The notes: generated by a model from the sequence alone, not told the origin. Positions 17,688 to 28,599 are shown, numbered from the stretch's first letter. The stretch: DNA of 63,975 nucleotides from Cyanobacteria bacterium QS_4_48_99 (GCA_003021505.1 PXPT01000030.1:1-63975), one strand, 5' to 3'. Numbers and translations are program-made.

Positions 17688-18638
17688 ATGAGTCAAATTT
17701 CTCCTTCTCGTGCCAAACATCTCTTTCAGGAGCCTTTTTCCTGGCTCTATAGCCTCTGGAAGTTTTCCCGCCCTCATACGGTTATTGGTACGACGCTGAG
17801 TGTTTGGGCGTTGTATTTAATTGCTCTAGTTATAACTGATAGCAGCGTCACGGTAGGGAGTTTGGGGCATTGGCTGGGTGCCTGGATTGCCTGTCTGTGC
17901 GGCAATATCTATATTGTGGGGCTAAATCAGCTTGAAGATGTTTCGATTGACGAAGTAAATAAACCCGATTTGCCGGTGGCTGCGGGTGAATTTTCCCTGC
18001 GACAAGGGCAATGGATTGTCGGGATTACTGGAATACTGGCACTGCTGTTAGCAGCAGGGTTGGGAGGTTGGTTGCTAGCAACGGTGGGAGTAAGTTTGGC
18101 GATTGGTACAGCCTATTCTATACCGCCAGTGCGACTGAAGCGATTTCCTTTCTGGGCGGCGTTGTGTATTTTTACGGTTCGGGGGACAATTGTTAATCTG
18201 GGGCTATTTTTGCACTTTAGTCAGAAGTTAACGGGAACTGAGTTTCTGCCCCCTGCAATTTGGGCGCTGACGCTGTTTATTCTGGTGTTTACGGTGGCGA
18301 TCGCCATTTTCAAAGATGTCCCCGACACCGCAGGAGACAAGCAGTACAACATCAGCACTTTCACGCTGTTGTTAGGAAAGCCAGCAGTGTTTAATCTTGC
18401 CCGCTGGGTGGTTAGTATTTGTTATTTGGGGATGATTATTGCCGGGATAGTTTGGCTGCCTGCGGTAAATCCTCTGTTTGTCGGCATCACCCATTTCGGA
18501 TTACTAGGCTTACTTTGGTGGCGATCTCAGCAGGTGGATTTGCAAGAAAAGGTTGCGATCACGCAGTTTTATCAATTTATCTGGAAGCTCTTTTTCCTAG
18601 AGTACATCCTTTTCCCAATCGCCTGTGCGCCAGCCTAG
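17688..18638 (+). CDS. hpt: Homogentisate phytyltransferase
   Basis: 316 residues, nine hydrophobic segments. A UbiA-superfamily prenyltransferase that joins homogentisate and phytyl diphosphate, the committed step to tocopherols. The substrate/Mg motif NQLEDVSIDEVNKPDLP covers N80, D84 and D88, and the second aspartate motif KDVPDTAGD lies near 210. WKFSRPHTVIGTTLS at the N-terminus is typical of HPT rather than of ChlG or UbiA. Homologous to VTE2 of plants and to the cyanobacterial slr1736 type. Confidence 0.88.
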   Translation: MSQISPSRAKHLFQEPFSWLYSLWKFSRPHTVIGTTLSVWALYLIALVITDSSVTVGSLGHWLGAWIACLCGNIYIVGLNQLEDVSIDEVNKPDLPVAAGEFSLRQGQWIVGITGILALLLAAGLGGWLLATVGVSLAIGTAYSIPPVRLKRFPFWAALCIFTVRGTIVNLGLFLHFSQKLTGTEFLPPAIWALTLFILVFTVAIAIFKDVPDTAGDKQYNISTFTLLLGKPAVFNLARWVVSICYLGMIIAGIVWLPAVNPLFVGITHFGLLGLLWWRSQQVDLQEKVAITQFYQFIWKLFFLEYILFPIACAPA

Positions 18639-18675
18639 AGGAATTTATACAAACCCTATTTGACACTGCAACATA

Positions 18676-18747
18676 AGCCCGTGACGAGATTTGAACTCGT
18701 GACCTCACCCTTACCAAGGGTGTGCTCTACCGCTGAGCTACACGGGC
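18676..18747 (-). tRNA. tRNA-Thr (anticodon GGT)
   Basis: The minus-strand cloverleaf has acceptor GCCCGTG/CACGGGC, D-arm GCTCAGCGGTAGAGC, and anticodon arm CACCC TTGGTAA GGGTG, giving GGT. The T-arm is ACGAGTTCAAATCTCGT. It lies 37 bp past the hpt stop on the opposite strand. Confidence 0.95.
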
Positions 18748-18790
18748 GGTTTGAAGTCAAACCAAAAAAAATTTTTGACTCAAATTGTGG

Positions 18791-18873
18791 TGGGTCGAGC
18801 AGGATTCGAACCTGCGTAGGCGTAAGCCAGCGGATTTACAGTCCGCCTCCATTAACCACTCGGACATCGACCC
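18791..18873 (-). tRNA. tRNA-Tyr (anticodon GTA)
   Basis: A class II tRNA with a long variable arm. The acceptor is GGGTCGA/TCGACCC, the anticodon loop CTGTAAA gives GTA, and the T-arm is GCAGGTTCGAATCCTGC. It lies 43 bp upstream of tRNA-Thr on the same strand, so the pair is probably co-transcribed. Confidence 0.95.
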
Positions 18874-19029
18874 GTTAATTGCGCAGTTACTTATAGTAAC
18901 ACTATCTTTAGCAGAGTTCAACTTCCGTAAGGGCGAAGACTGGATTACTTTGGTACTCTCCCTTTCCCATTAACCTTTACCCCACGCGCATTGCATTTAA
19001 CCCAAAAAGCAAAGATGCGTGCCACCGAT

Positions 19030-20241
<1,212 letters not shown>

Positions 20242-20351
20242 TTAACAAATTAGTGGGAAAAACACAGTAAATAGACGGCAAATCTGACTTGATTAAAAAC
20301 CAATTCTCTAGACTAATACTTAAGATCAGGACTTAGGTGAGTAAGCGGTTG

Positions 20352-20492
20352 CTAGTCCATCGCATAGGCGAATTGAAAAGCCCACCAGATTAAAAAGGCA
20401 ATGCCACCGAAAACCAATGCTGCCGATATGGTGACAATAATCGGTTTGTCGGCATTATCAAATTTCATGATGCCACGATTTAAATTTGACAT
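20352..20492 (-). CDS. 46-residue single-span membrane peptide
   Basis: A minus-strand frame encodes MSNLNRGIMKFDNADKP, then one transmembrane helix (IIVTISAALVFGGIAFLIWW), then AFQFAYAMD and a TAG. An in-frame ATG at 20507 directly abuts an AAGGAGG site, so the true start may be 15 nt upstream, giving 51 residues. Such single-helix peptides in cyanobacteria are often small subunits of photosynthetic or respiratory complexes, but I do not recognise this one and assign no function. It sits upstream of and co-oriented with the CNNM gene. Confidence 0.65.
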   Translation of the reverse strand: MSNLNRGIMKFDNADKPIIVTISAALVFGGIAFLIWWAFQFAYAMD

Positions 20493-20602
20493 GGTGTTTG
20501 ATTTCATCCTCCTTAGGGGGGAACACTGCAATCAGGGTGGAATGGACAATTCCAGGTGAGCTAACACTAGTTTGCCACATCCAACTAAATTCACAATTGA
20601 GA

Positions 20603-21442
20603 TTAATAGTTCCCGCTAAACACTCGCTCGGCTGGTCCTGTCATGTAAACTCGTTGATTGGCTGGCGACCATTGAATTTTTAAGCAACCGCCGGGAAGTT
20701 CTACTGTGCAGGTGCGATCACATCTCCCGCTCAGAACACCAGCAACGGCAGAGGCGCAGGCTCCCGTCCCACAAGCAAGCGTTATTCCCGCCCCTCTTTC
20801 CCAGACTCGCATTTTTATATAATCGGTTTGCACGAGTTGAATAAATTCTGTGTTGGTACTTTTGGGAAAAGCAGGATGATGCTCAAACTGAGGACCAATG
20901 GTTTCTAGCGCGATCGCATCGGCATCTTCAACAAAGGTGATGCAGTGAGGATTCCCCATACTAACGGCAGTAACTTCCCAGGATTGTCCCGCCACTTCTA
21001 GAGGCTGATTGATGACTTTTTCGGTGGGAGAGCCAAGAGTGGTAGGAATTTCAGCAGCAGCGAGGTGCGGCATTCCCATATCGACAGTGACTGCTCTCTC
21101 ACCTGCAAGTTGCGGGGTCATTACGCCAGCCTGGGTATGAATATTGTAGGCGTGGCTTGGTGGTTGGGAAGTCTCTAAGTCACTGAGAAACTGTGCTAGA
21201 CAGCGGATGCCATTACCGCACATCTCCGGTTCGGAACCATCCGAGTTATAGATTCGCATGGCGTAGTCCGTGCCATCTTGTCCTGGGAGAGCAAAAATGA
21301 CCCCATCAGCACCAATACCAAAATGGCGATCACACATCTGCATGGCTTGCTCTGGTGTGAGCACGGGTTGGGGCTGCTGGCGATTATCAATCAAAATAAA
21401 GTCGTTGCCCAGTCCGTGATATTTCGTAAATTCCATTCCCAT
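20603..21442 (-). CDS. dapF: Diaminopimelate epimerase
   Basis: About 279 residues from [20 protein letters not shown] (21442); ATG 21436 and GTG 21460 are alternatives. Interconverts LL- and meso-diaminopimelate for lysine and peptidoglycan. Both catalytic cysteines are visible: MCGNGIRC and ACGTGACAS. The substrate signature GNDF and [10 protein letters not shown] are also present, so the gene looks intact. It is divergent from hfq with about 86 bp between them, an arrangement I recall as common in cyanobacteria. Confidence 0.95.
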   Translation of the reverse strand: MGMEFTKYHGLGNDFILIDNRQQPQPVLTPEQAMQMCDRHFGIGADGVIFALPGQDGTDYAMRIYNSDGSEPEMCGNGIRCLAQFLSDLETSQPPSHAYNIHTQAGVMTPQLAGERAVTVDMGMPHLAAAEIPTTLGSPTEKVINQPLEVAGQSWEVTAVSMGNPHCITFVEDADAIALETIGPQFEHHPAFPKSTNTEFIQLVQTDYIKMRVWERGAGITLACGTGACASAVAGVLSGRCDRTCTVELPGGCLKIQWSPANQRVYMTGPAERVFSGNY

Positions 21443-21527
21443 GTATAAGCGCTGCTCCACTCGCTAATATGTCATGATAATTGTGGGCAAGATGCCCGCG
21501 CTACAGGTGTGCGCTCAAGATAGGATT

Positions 21528-21740
21528 ATGGCTGAATTAGACACGGGTTTGCCCAGCATTCGCCAACTTCAAAGTTTTATTAAACACCAGCAAGAAATTG
21601 AGCTGAAATTGCTCACGGATGACCTTTTAGTGGGCAAGATTCTCTGGCAGGATGAAAACTGCCTCTGTCTAGTAGACCACTACGACCACAACACCATTAT
21701 CTGGCGTCAGGCACTCGTTTATATTAAGACTAAACCATGA
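21528..21740 (+). CDS. hfq: Cyanobacterial Hfq-type RNA chaperone
   Basis: 70 residues from the ATG at 21528 (MAELDTGLPSIRQLQSFIK); the longer frame from 21474 is not supported by homology. The Sm1-like stretch ELKLLTDDLLVGKILWQDEN and the short Sm2 IIWRQALVYIKT fit the divergent Hfq of cyanobacteria, which lacks the classical KH motif and acts with type IV pili rather than as a general sRNA chaperone (family knowledge). A GGGCAAGATGCCC hairpin precedes the start at about 21484-21496. Confidence 0.75.
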   Translation: MAELDTGLPSIRQLQSFIKHQQEIELKLLTDDLLVGKILWQDENCLCLVDHYDHNTIIWRQALVYIKTKP

Positions 21741-21822
21741 AGTAGGTAAGCAGGGGGATCAGGGGAGCGGAGGGGCTCTAGGAGCAGGGGAGGCAGGGGA
21801 AGCAACCTGTAACCTGCAACCC

Positions 21823-24102
21823 TTATCCTTCACCTTGAGAGACAGCAATCTCCGACTCTGGTGCAATCCACTGCCGCAGTTGATGAAGTTGCTGCGAGCC
21901 GCCACATAAGAGGAGGCGATCGCCTGCCTTAATTTGAGCTTGACCATCGGGAAAGCTGATATACCTACCATCGCGGCGAATGGCTTGTATCTGGACACCG
22001 TAGTTCCGTCGCCAATGGAGCTGGGCAAGGGTTTGTTCGGCAGCGGGACTACTTTCTGGAACTAGCAACCACTGGCAGGGGGTGCTGGCTTCGGGAATGC
22101 TCATTTCTCCTTGGGCAAGTTGTTTGAATGCGGCTAGTTCCTCTGGTTCTCCCACAATCAAGAGGCGATCACCGCTGCAACATTTCACCTGACCATTGGG
22201 ATAATTGATCTCCTCGCCCCCTCTCCGGCGAATTGCCACCACGCTAGCGCCAGTCAGGCGACGAATGTTCGCTTCTTCTAAAGTCATTTCCGTCAGTGGT
22301 GTTTCCTCTGGCAAGGTGTACCATTGACTATTCATCTCATTCGCAGCAATTTGTAGCTCCCGCGAAACTTGAAGCTGCTGTTGCTCTGGGCGCAAATCCA
22401 AATAGTGGGAATTGCGGATTTTCTCCTTATCCTGTTGAATCATACCCACGGGTAGCCCTCTGCCTGCTAACAGATGGGCTGCCAACTCCAAACTTGCCTC
22501 AAATTCTGGCTGTACAACCTCTCTTGCTCCCAGTTGGTAGAGTAATTCAATCTCGCGATTTTTGTGCGCCAGAACCACCACATCTAGCACCGGGTTGAGT
22601 TCGAGCGATCGCTTCAGACACAAGCGAGTGCTCATGGAGTCAGGCAGAGCAACCACCATAGACTGCGCCTGCTCCACTCCTGCTTTTTCCAGGACGTGCA
22701 AACTTGCAGAATTACCATAAACATAAGCAATCCCCGCTTCTCGCAATTGTTGGATATTCGCTTCTGAGTGGTCGATCACCACAACTGGGGCGTTATTTTC
22801 CTGCATGAAGCGCACTAGCTCACCCCCTACCCCTCTATATCCAGAAATAACGATGTGATCCCGTAGGGAGGGCTCAGTGACTAGTTCTGGTGAAACCTCG
22901 GCTGGATCTAGAAGTCGCTTCAGGAGTGACCATTTCTCTGCCCAGATTAACAACCGGGGCACTAACTGCATGACAAAGGGTGTCACCACTAGAGTTAATG
23001 CTGTTGTTCCCAGAATCAACAGGTAAACCTGCCGAGACACCAATCCCAGTGCTTGTCCTTCACTTGCCAGCACAAACGAAAATTCCCCAATCTGAGCTAA
23101 TCCCAAACCAATAGTGATCGCCGTTCTCCAGGAGTAGCCAAACAAGCGCACCAATGGGGTGAAAATCAAAGACTTGCCAATAATGACTAGACAAACCAAC
23201 CCGAGAATTAATTCCAGGTTTTGCCAGAGAAAAACCGGGTCGATCAGCATCCCAATCGCGGCAAAAAACAGTGCCGCAAACACATCCCGCAGCGGCTCCA
23301 CATAGCTCAGAGTTTGGTCAGCATACTCCGCCTCAGAAATCATCAATCCGGCGACAAATGCCCCCATCTCGATGGAAAGCCCTAGTTGGTCTGTCAGCAC
23401 TGCGATCACCAAGCATAAAACCACCACGCCGAGCAGAAATAGCTCCTGACTCTCTGTTTTCGCGAGGACCCGCAACAAAGAGGGAATGAGCCAAATTCCT
23501 GCTGCCACCGCAGCCGCAGCAAATAAACCAATCTTGAGTAGGGCGAAACCGAGGGCAAAACCAATGCTTGAGCTTGATTGATTGAGCGCTGGTAACACTG
23601 CCAGCATTAAGCCCAGGGCGAGGTCTTGCACTACCAGAATGCCTAGCATTACTTGCCCGTAGGAGGCATCTATTTCATTGCGCTCCATTAGGGACTTGAG
23701 GACGACTGCCGTGGAAGATAAAGACAGAATTCCCCCCAAAAAAACTCCCTGGGCTGGTGAGTTTACCCAACCTACCCCAATTGACACCACTGCGGTAACT
23801 AGAATAGTGAGGGCAATTTGTAGCCCTCCTCCTCCGAGAGCGATCGCCTGGACTTTTTTTAGTTCTGCTAGGGAAAACTCCACCCCCAGCGCAAACAATA
23901 AAAATGCCACCCCGAACTGAGCGAGCGTTTCGATTTGCACCAGTTCCTTAACCAAACCCAAACCTGCTGGTCCAATGATCATGCCTCCCAACAGGTAGCC
24001 TAGCAGTGCTGGTTGGCGACAGAGAACTGCCAATAGCCCGCCTGTAGCAGCAGCTACTAGGACAGATACCAAATCGATAATTAGTCTAAAGTCTTCTTGC
24101 AC
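21823..24102 (-). CDS. CPA2-family monovalent cation:proton antiporter with TrkA domains
   Basis: 759 residues, GTG start at 24102. Residues about 5-395 are a 12-13 helix Na/H-exchanger domain (LAVLCRQPALLGYLLGGMIIGPAG, GQVMLGILVVQDLALGLML). A TrkA-N nucleotide-binding domain follows at about 415-540 (HIVISGYRGVGGELVRFM), then two TrkA-C domains, about 575-660 and 670-755, each with the GDRLLI/L signature. This is a KefB/KefC-like architecture. It is the only gene between hfq and the divergent M23 peptidase. Confidence 0.9.
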   Translation of the reverse strand: MQEDFRLIIDLVSVLVAAATGGLLAVLCRQPALLGYLLGGMIIGPAGLGLVKELVQIETLAQFGVAFLLFALGVEFSLAELKKVQAIALGGGGLQIALTILVTAVVSIGVGWVNSPAQGVFLGGILSLSSTAVVLKSLMERNEIDASYGQVMLGILVVQDLALGLMLAVLPALNQSSSSIGFALGFALLKIGLFAAAAVAAGIWLIPSLLRVLAKTESQELFLLGVVVLCLVIAVLTDQLGLSIEMGAFVAGLMISEAEYADQTLSYVEPLRDVFAALFFAAIGMLIDPVFLWQNLELILGLVCLVIIGKSLIFTPLVRLFGYSWRTAITIGLGLAQIGEFSFVLASEGQALGLVSRQVYLLILGTTALTLVVTPFVMQLVPRLLIWAEKWSLLKRLLDPAEVSPELVTEPSLRDHIVISGYRGVGGELVRFMQENNAPVVVIDHSEANIQQLREAGIAYVYGNSASLHVLEKAGVEQAQSMVVALPDSMSTRLCLKRSLELNPVLDVVVLAHKNREIELLYQLGAREVVQPEFEASLELAAHLLAGRGLPVGMIQQDKEKIRNSHYLDLRPEQQQLQVSRELQIAANEMNSQWYTLPEETPLTEMTLEEANIRRLTGASVVAIRRRGGEEINYPNGQVKCCSGDRLLIVGEPEELAAFKQLAQGEMSIPEASTPCQWLLVPESSPAAEQTLAQLHWRRNYGVQIQAIRRDGRYISFPDGQAQIKAGDRLLLCGGSQQLHQLRQWIAPESEIAVSQGEG

Positions 24103-24439
24103 TTGCTCAAAAATTGACTATAGCGGTTTGCAGTCGGAGAGAGTAGATCTAGTTCCGCGTTCAGCACTGAGAGTCGATTCGGTATAGTTCCACTCACTGG
24201 AAAACGGCTATAAACTCTCATCTATCAGAATAAAGATGTTTTCTACCGCCGCGATTGTGCCGTGGGATACCAATGGAGAGTAAATGGATTGGAAACATGC
24301 CAGCGAGAGTGATATTCTATACCCTAGCTTCGATGTCGAGCTAGCAACTTGCCATTTCTAAGCGGTGGACATGAGGGCTTTTTTGCTAGCTAGCTTGGTT
24401 GAAAACTAATCTACTTTTAAATTCGTAGATGGGAGATAG
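24103..24439. other. Divergent intergenic region antiporter / M23 peptidase
   Basis: No gene is seen. The stretch contains small dyads such as TAGCTTCGATGTCGAGCTA (24331-24349) and GCTAGCTAGC (24383-24392). It must hold promoters for both divergent genes. Confidence 0.4.
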
Positions 24440-25441
24440 ATGTCTAGGTTTTTGATCAACTCTCTGCTTCCATTTTTATCTCGCCCGGAAGCCAAAAAAA
24501 AGAGTGAGTCACTTATCTTTGAGACTCAACCGATTTTAGGAAGGCATTGGGGGCGAAAATCCCCTGCTGCCCGATGGTGGAAACGGTTGGGCATTAACGG
24601 GGTTTTGAGCTTGGGAATTGCTGCGGGGGTAATGGCGTGGGCGGCTCCGGTGCGAGCTTTGCAGGTACGTATCACCCCGGAAGATCCCCAATTAGGAGAT
24701 ACCCTATCCGTAGTCATCGAAACCGACTCGGAGGGGGTAGAGCCCACGGTTTCTCGTCCTGGCTCTGAGCAAAGCTATCCTGTGTTTGCCAAAGGTTCAA
24801 ATCGCTACCGCGCTTTCGTGCCTACTACGCCTCTAAACGAGCCAGGAAGGGTGAAACTGCGCATTCAAGGTGAGGATGAGGTGAGAAACCTAGCGGTGTG
24901 GCTGCGCGATCGCAGCTTCCCTACCCAACGCATCTCGCTCTCTGGCGACAGCCTCGAAGCGACGCAATTGGAACTAGATCGCATTGCCGAGTTCAAAGAG
25001 ATTGTCACTCCCAAAAAATTATGGGATGGAAAATTCGTGCGTCCCAATCCAGCTCAAGTCTCGACAGTCTTTGGTGTCCGCCGCTACTACAATGGTGAAT
25101 TTGCCAAGGATTATTATCATAGCGGTGTCGACTATGCTGCCAATGCAGGAGCGCCCGTGGTTGCTCCGGCGACAGGACGAGTAAAACTGGTGGGACGGGA
25201 AAAGTCAGGATTTCGGGTTCACGGCAATACAGTGGGAATTGACCACGGTCAAGGGGTACTGAGTATCTTGTTACACCTTGACAAAATCAAAGTGGAGGAC
25301 GGGGAATTAGTCGAAGCTGGAGAAAAAATCGGTACAGTGGGGTCTACGGGTGCCTCGACAGGCCCGCATTTGCACTGGGGATTGTACGTTAACGGAGTCG
25401 CTGTTGACCCGGTTCCCTGGCGATTTCAAGGGATTAATTGA
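24440..25441 (+). CDS. M23-family peptidoglycan metallopeptidase
   Basis: 333 residues. A basic N-terminus with a hydrophobic segment near 54-72 (GVLSLGIAAGVMAWAAPVRA) looks like a signal or anchor for export. A beta-rich domain follows (about 75-150). The LytM/M23 domain spans about 205-330: HSGVDYAANAGAPVVAPATG carries the first zinc ligands (HxxxD) and TGPHLHWGLYVNG the HxH motif, so the enzyme looks catalytically complete. Role: cell-wall remodelling or activation of amidases at the envelope. Confidence 0.9.
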   Translation: MSRFLINSLLPFLSRPEAKKKSESLIFETQPILGRHWGRKSPAARWWKRLGINGVLSLGIAAGVMAWAAPVRALQVRITPEDPQLGDTLSVVIETDSEGVEPTVSRPGSEQSYPVFAKGSNRYRAFVPTTPLNEPGRVKLRIQGEDEVRNLAVWLRDRSFPTQRISLSGDSLEATQLELDRIAEFKEIVTPKKLWDGKFVRPNPAQVSTVFGVRRYYNGEFAKDYYHSGVDYAANAGAPVVAPATGRVKLVGREKSGFRVHGNTVGIDHGQGVLSILLHLDKIKVEDGELVEAGEKIGTVGSTGASTGPHLHWGLYVNGVAVDPVPWRFQGIN

Positions 25442-25536
25442 TAGGTGATGAAGTCATGGTTCGCTACCGGTGTGCTTGACTTATAGTGATGGGTCCCCGT
25501 GTAGGGGACAATAACCTGTACCTTTGAAATGCCTAA

Positions 25537-25579
25537 ATTTTGCGTTCCAGCGATTCCTTCGGGCTGCGCGTAGGTTTTG
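25537..25579 (+). repeat. 43-bp dispersed repeat, copy A
   Basis: ATTTTGCGTTCCAGCGA, three variable bases, then CTTCGGGCTGCGCGT and GGTTTTG. A copy in opposite orientation at 38985-39027 matches at 39 of 43 positions by eye. Both copies are intergenic. Confidence 0.7.
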
Positions 25580-25619
25580 AACTTTGAATTGTTTGATCAC
25601 TACCCTCTAATTTTGAACT

Positions 25620-26168
25620 ATGGATATTAAACAAGTTCTCGAACAAGCTCTGCAAGAGGGTTATTTAACACCGAAGATGGAAGCAGAAGTGGGCAAAATC
25701 TGCGATGTAGCTTCGGAGCTATCAGCAGAAGAGTATCTAGCTCTTGATCACCTGATGGAGGCACTACTGAACGGAGAAGTGGTGGTAGTGTCCCGCAAAC
25801 AGTTTATTAACGTTATGGAAGAGTTGGTACTGAGCGAAGCGATCACTCGGGTTGCTGAGATTCAAGCGACTAGTGATCGCTCTCTCGATGTAGGCGAGCT
25901 AACTGCTTACGCCTTGAATCGATTGCCCCCTCTCTATGCCACCACTGAAGAGGGCGCTAACTACCAGCGTCAGCGAGCTACTCAAGAACTCCAGGAATTA
26001 ATCAGCCAACAGGTCAACCAAGCGATCGCCCACCACCTCGACCAACCTGACTTTTTCCCAGAACGACAGGCGCTGAGGTCAAATTCGGGCAATGAATTGA
26101 TCAAGCAAATCAGTGCCTTACTCCAATCCTACGCGCCTCACTACGAGTCAACCTCGACTCAACAATAG
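25620..26168 (+). CDS. ComFB-like (late competence) protein
   Basis: 182 residues, two segments. Residues about 1-60 are acidic and helical (VGKICDVASELSAEEYLALD). The ComFB region follows at about 60-125: NVMEELVLSEAITRVAEIQ, then DVGELTAYALNRLPPLYATT and NYQRQRA. This is the family hallmark. Cyanobacterial ComFB proteins are reported cyclic-dinucleotide receptors affecting motility and competence; that role here is inferred. No catalytic motif. It follows the M23 gene by about 180 bp containing the 43-bp repeat. Confidence 0.8.
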   Translation: MDIKQVLEQALQEGYLTPKMEAEVGKICDVASELSAEEYLALDHLMEALLNGEVVVVSRKQFINVMEELVLSEAITRVAEIQATSDRSLDVGELTAYALNRLPPLYATTEEGANYQRQRATQELQELISQQVNQAIAHHLDQPDFFPERQALRSNSGNELIKQISALLQSYAPHYESTSTQQ

Positions 26169-26270
26169 TTGAGATGCGAGTCATGAATAAGGCGGAAGGA
26201 GAGAAGGTAGAAGTAAGGGTGGTTTAAGAAACTTCTTCCATCTGCCCTCTTCCATCTGCCTTATTTAGAC

Positions 26271-26294
26271 CCTCCTGCCGATCTTCGGCGGAGG
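26271..26294 (-). terminator. Hairpin downstream of metK
   Basis: CCTCC-T-GCCGA TCT TCGGC-GGAGG: a 10-bp stem with one bulge, 16 bp past the metK stop. No U-tract follows on the metK strand, so termination is uncertain. Confidence 0.4.
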
Positions 26295-26309
26295 TTCCTT
26301 GGTTAAGTT

Positions 26310-27575
26310 TTAAGCGCCTGCGGTGGCTCCAGAGGGCTGCTTGAGTGACTCTTTTAGCAGTTCTGCCTTATCTGTGCGCTCCCAAGGGAGGTCGAGATCC
26401 GGTCGCCCGAAGTGACCATAGGCTGCTGTTTCTTGATAGAGGCGACCATTTTGTTCTGCCGGGAGACGCTGCAAATTGAACGCCTGGAGAATTCCCGCAG
26501 GACGCAGTTCAAAGTGCTGCTGCACCAACTCCAAAAGACGCTCTTCGTTCACTTTGCCAGTCCCGAAGGTGTCTACCAGGATGCTGACCGGTCGAGCCAC
26601 ACCGATGGCGTAACTCAATTGCACTTCACATTTATCCGCCAATCCGGCGGCTACGATGTTTTTAGCGACATAGCGAGACGCATAAGCGGCACTTCGGTCC
26701 ACCTTTGTGGGATCTTTGCCCGAAAAAGCCCCGCCGCCATGACGAGAGTAGCCACCGTAGGTATCAACAATGATTTTGCGACCTGTCAGACCGGAATCGC
26801 CTTGAGGACCACCGACAACAAATTTACCGGTGGGATTGACAAGATAGCGAGTGCGGTCATCAGGCTTGACATCAATGTCAGCGAAAACTGGTTTAACTAC
26901 AGCTTCCCAGAGGTCTTGTTTAATTTTGGCGTGAACCGTAGCTTCGTCCGTATTCCCGTCGATAGAGGGATCGTGCTGGGTTGAAAGCAGAATCGTATCG
27001 ATGCCGACAGGCTTGCCTTCTTCATAGATTACCGTAATCTGGCTCTTGCCATCAGGACGCAGGTAAGGCAACTCTCCTGTTTTCCGCACTGCTGCCAGAC
27101 GGCGAGTCGCCCGATGTGCCAAACTAATTGGCATGGGCATTAATTCCGGGGTTTCGTTGCAGGCAAAGCCAAACATCAAACCTTGGTCGCCTGCGCCAAT
27201 TGTGTCTAATTCATCCCCGCTTAATTGTTGGCGACTTTCGTGAGCGCTAGAGACACCTTGAGAAATATCGGGAGACTGCTTATCGACGGCAGTTAAAACC
27301 GAACAGCTATTGGCAGAGAAGCCGTTGTCTGCGTCTGTATAGCCAATTTCGGTTAGTTTGTTGCGTACTAAATCAACGAAGTTGATTTGAGCTTTAGAGG
27401 TGATTTCTCCGGTAAGAAGAACTAAGCCAGTATTGACAACAACTTCTGCGGCGACGCGGCTTTGATCGTCTTCGCTCAACAGAGCATCAAGAATTGTGTC
27501 GGAAATTTGATCACAGATTTTATCTGGATGACCTTCGGTAACAGATTCGGAACTGAATAGATACTTGCGAGACAA
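26310..27575 (-). CDS. metK: S-adenosylmethionine synthetase
   Basis: 421 residues from a TTG start preceded by AGGAGG 11 nt upstream. Makes SAM from methionine and ATP. Markers: [19 protein letters not shown] at the N-terminus with the catalytic His, the [15 protein letters not shown] signature near 126, and the [17 protein letters not shown]-loop near 275. The length is slightly above the bacterial norm of about 384-400, as usual in cyanobacteria. It supplies the product that MetH-derived methionine feeds. Confidence 0.97.
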   Translation of the reverse strand: MSRKYLFSSESVTEGHPDKICDQISDTILDALLSEDDQSRVAAEVVVNTGLVLLTGEITSKAQINFVDLVRNKLTEIGYTDADNGFSANSCSVLTAVDKQSPDISQGVSSAHESRQQLSGDELDTIGAGDQGLMFGFACNETPELMPMPISLAHRATRRLAAVRKTGELPYLRPDGKSQITVIYEEGKPVGIDTILLSTQHDPSIDGNTDEATVHAKIKQDLWEAVVKPVFADIDVKPDDRTRYLVNPTGKFVVGGPQGDSGLTGRKIIVDTYGGYSRHGGGAFSGKDPTKVDRSAAYASRYVAKNIVAAGLADKCEVQLSYAIGVARPVSILVDTFGTGKVNEERLLELVQQHFELRPAGILQAFNLQRLPAEQNGRLYQETAAYGHFGRPDLDLPWERTDKAELLKESLKQPSGATAGA

Positions 27576-27607
27576 GGTTGGTTAGTCCTCCTGGAATGAT
27601 TATGCTT

Positions 27608-27641
27608 GACGGCGGTAAATAGAAGCGCTATAACCGCCGTC
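27608..27641 (-). promoter_or_regulatory. GC stem-loop in the metK leader
   Basis: GACGGCGGT and ACCGCCGTC form a perfect 9-bp stem with a 16-nt loop, ending 33 nt upstream of the metK start. On the metK strand it is not followed by a T-run. It may be a leader structure or the 3' end of the HAD transcript. No known SAM-riboswitch consensus is recognised. Confidence 0.35.
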
Positions 27642-27806
27642 TATATTTTTTTGTCCTACTTCATCGCACAGAATGCAATTATACTAGGATTGGTTCCCTA
27701 ATTGGGGAATTGATTTGAGGAGTCAATTTTTTACAGTTGCCAGATACAGTCAAATAACAGAGCGCTTCTCTTTTCTTCCCTTCCCTAATGAACTTCCCAT
27801 GCTTAG

Positions 27807-28547
27807 TTACGCTGGGAGGATGTGAATTTCGTCTAGTTGGGAGATCACCACGTCTGCTTTTTCTAGGTTAGCAGCAGTAGCTCCCCAACTAATGCCCATT
27901 GTCCCAGCAGCGCCGGCCTGTTGCGCCATCTCAATATCCCCGGCTGAGTCTCCTACCATTAGGGTAAAGGCGGGGTCAACTCCCAAAGCTTGGCAAGTTT
28001 GGACAAATAGAGCAGGATCGGGTTTAGTTTGTTCTTGTTCCACCCCCATAGAGAGTTGAATGTAGTCGCCGAGTTGATGCCTCTCCACAAAGGCTTTTAC
28101 CCCTTCTGTCGAGTCAGCCGAAAGAATTGCCAGTTTTAGTCCCGCATCCTGGAGAAACTTTAATACTTCCAGACTTCCCGCAAACAAGGGTGAAGTTTCG
28201 GCAATTTTTTGAAAATGTTGGTCAACTTCGTCAAATGCTGCTTTGGCGATCACGGTGGCGTCAAACCAGCTTCGTCCTGTCTCAGCGACGTATGCGGCGG
28301 CAGCAATTTCATTCTCCCGGCGACTGCCTACCGCCATTAACCCAGTGGGATCGAGGGTATTCTCGGCAATACCAAACGCCATCAGCAATGGATCTCCCAC
28401 CCCTGGAACCTTAGCATCGATTAGGCGCGATCGCTGTTGCCCTACTGTCAGCAAAAAGGTTTGCGAATCCTCGAGTGTGCCGTCTTTGTCAAAAATAAGA
28501 GCTTCGATGTTGGCAAAAGTCTTATCCCGACAGCCAATCGTTGCCAA
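27807..28547 (-). CDS. HAD-family phosphatase
   Basis: 246 residues from a TTG at 28547, chosen because GAGGAGGA lies 4 nt upstream and the longer frame would begin inside the rps1 terminator. Motif I is IFDKDGTLEDS (DxDGT), motif II AILSADS, motif III lysine in TKPDPALF, and motif IV VGDSAGDIEMAQ, so all catalytic positions are present. It resembles phosphoglycolate-phosphatase-like HAD enzymes; the substrate is unknown. Its start is only about 27 nt beyond the rps1 terminator. Confidence 0.85.
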   Translation of the reverse strand: MATIGCRDKTFANIEALIFDKDGTLEDSQTFLLTVGQQRSRLIDAKVPGVGDPLLMAFGIAENTLDPTGLMAVGSRRENEIAAAAYVAETGRSWFDATVIAKAAFDEVDQHFQKIAETSPLFAGSLEVLKFLQDAGLKLAILSADSTEGVKAFVERHQLGDYIQLSMGVEQEQTKPDPALFVQTCQALGVDPAFTLMVGDSAGDIEMAQQAGAAGTMGISWGATAANLEKADVVISQLDEIHILPA

Positions 28548-28573
28548 GGGTTCCTCCTCTAATGTCGCAGCCC

Positions 28574-28599
28574 AAAAAAAAGAGGGAAATTCCCTCTTT
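28574..28599 (-). terminator. Intrinsic terminator of rps1
   Basis: On the minus strand AAAGAGGGA ATT TCCCTCTTT is followed by an unbroken T-run of eight. It begins 48 nt after the rps1 stop codon. This is the cleanest terminator in the window. Confidence 0.85.
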
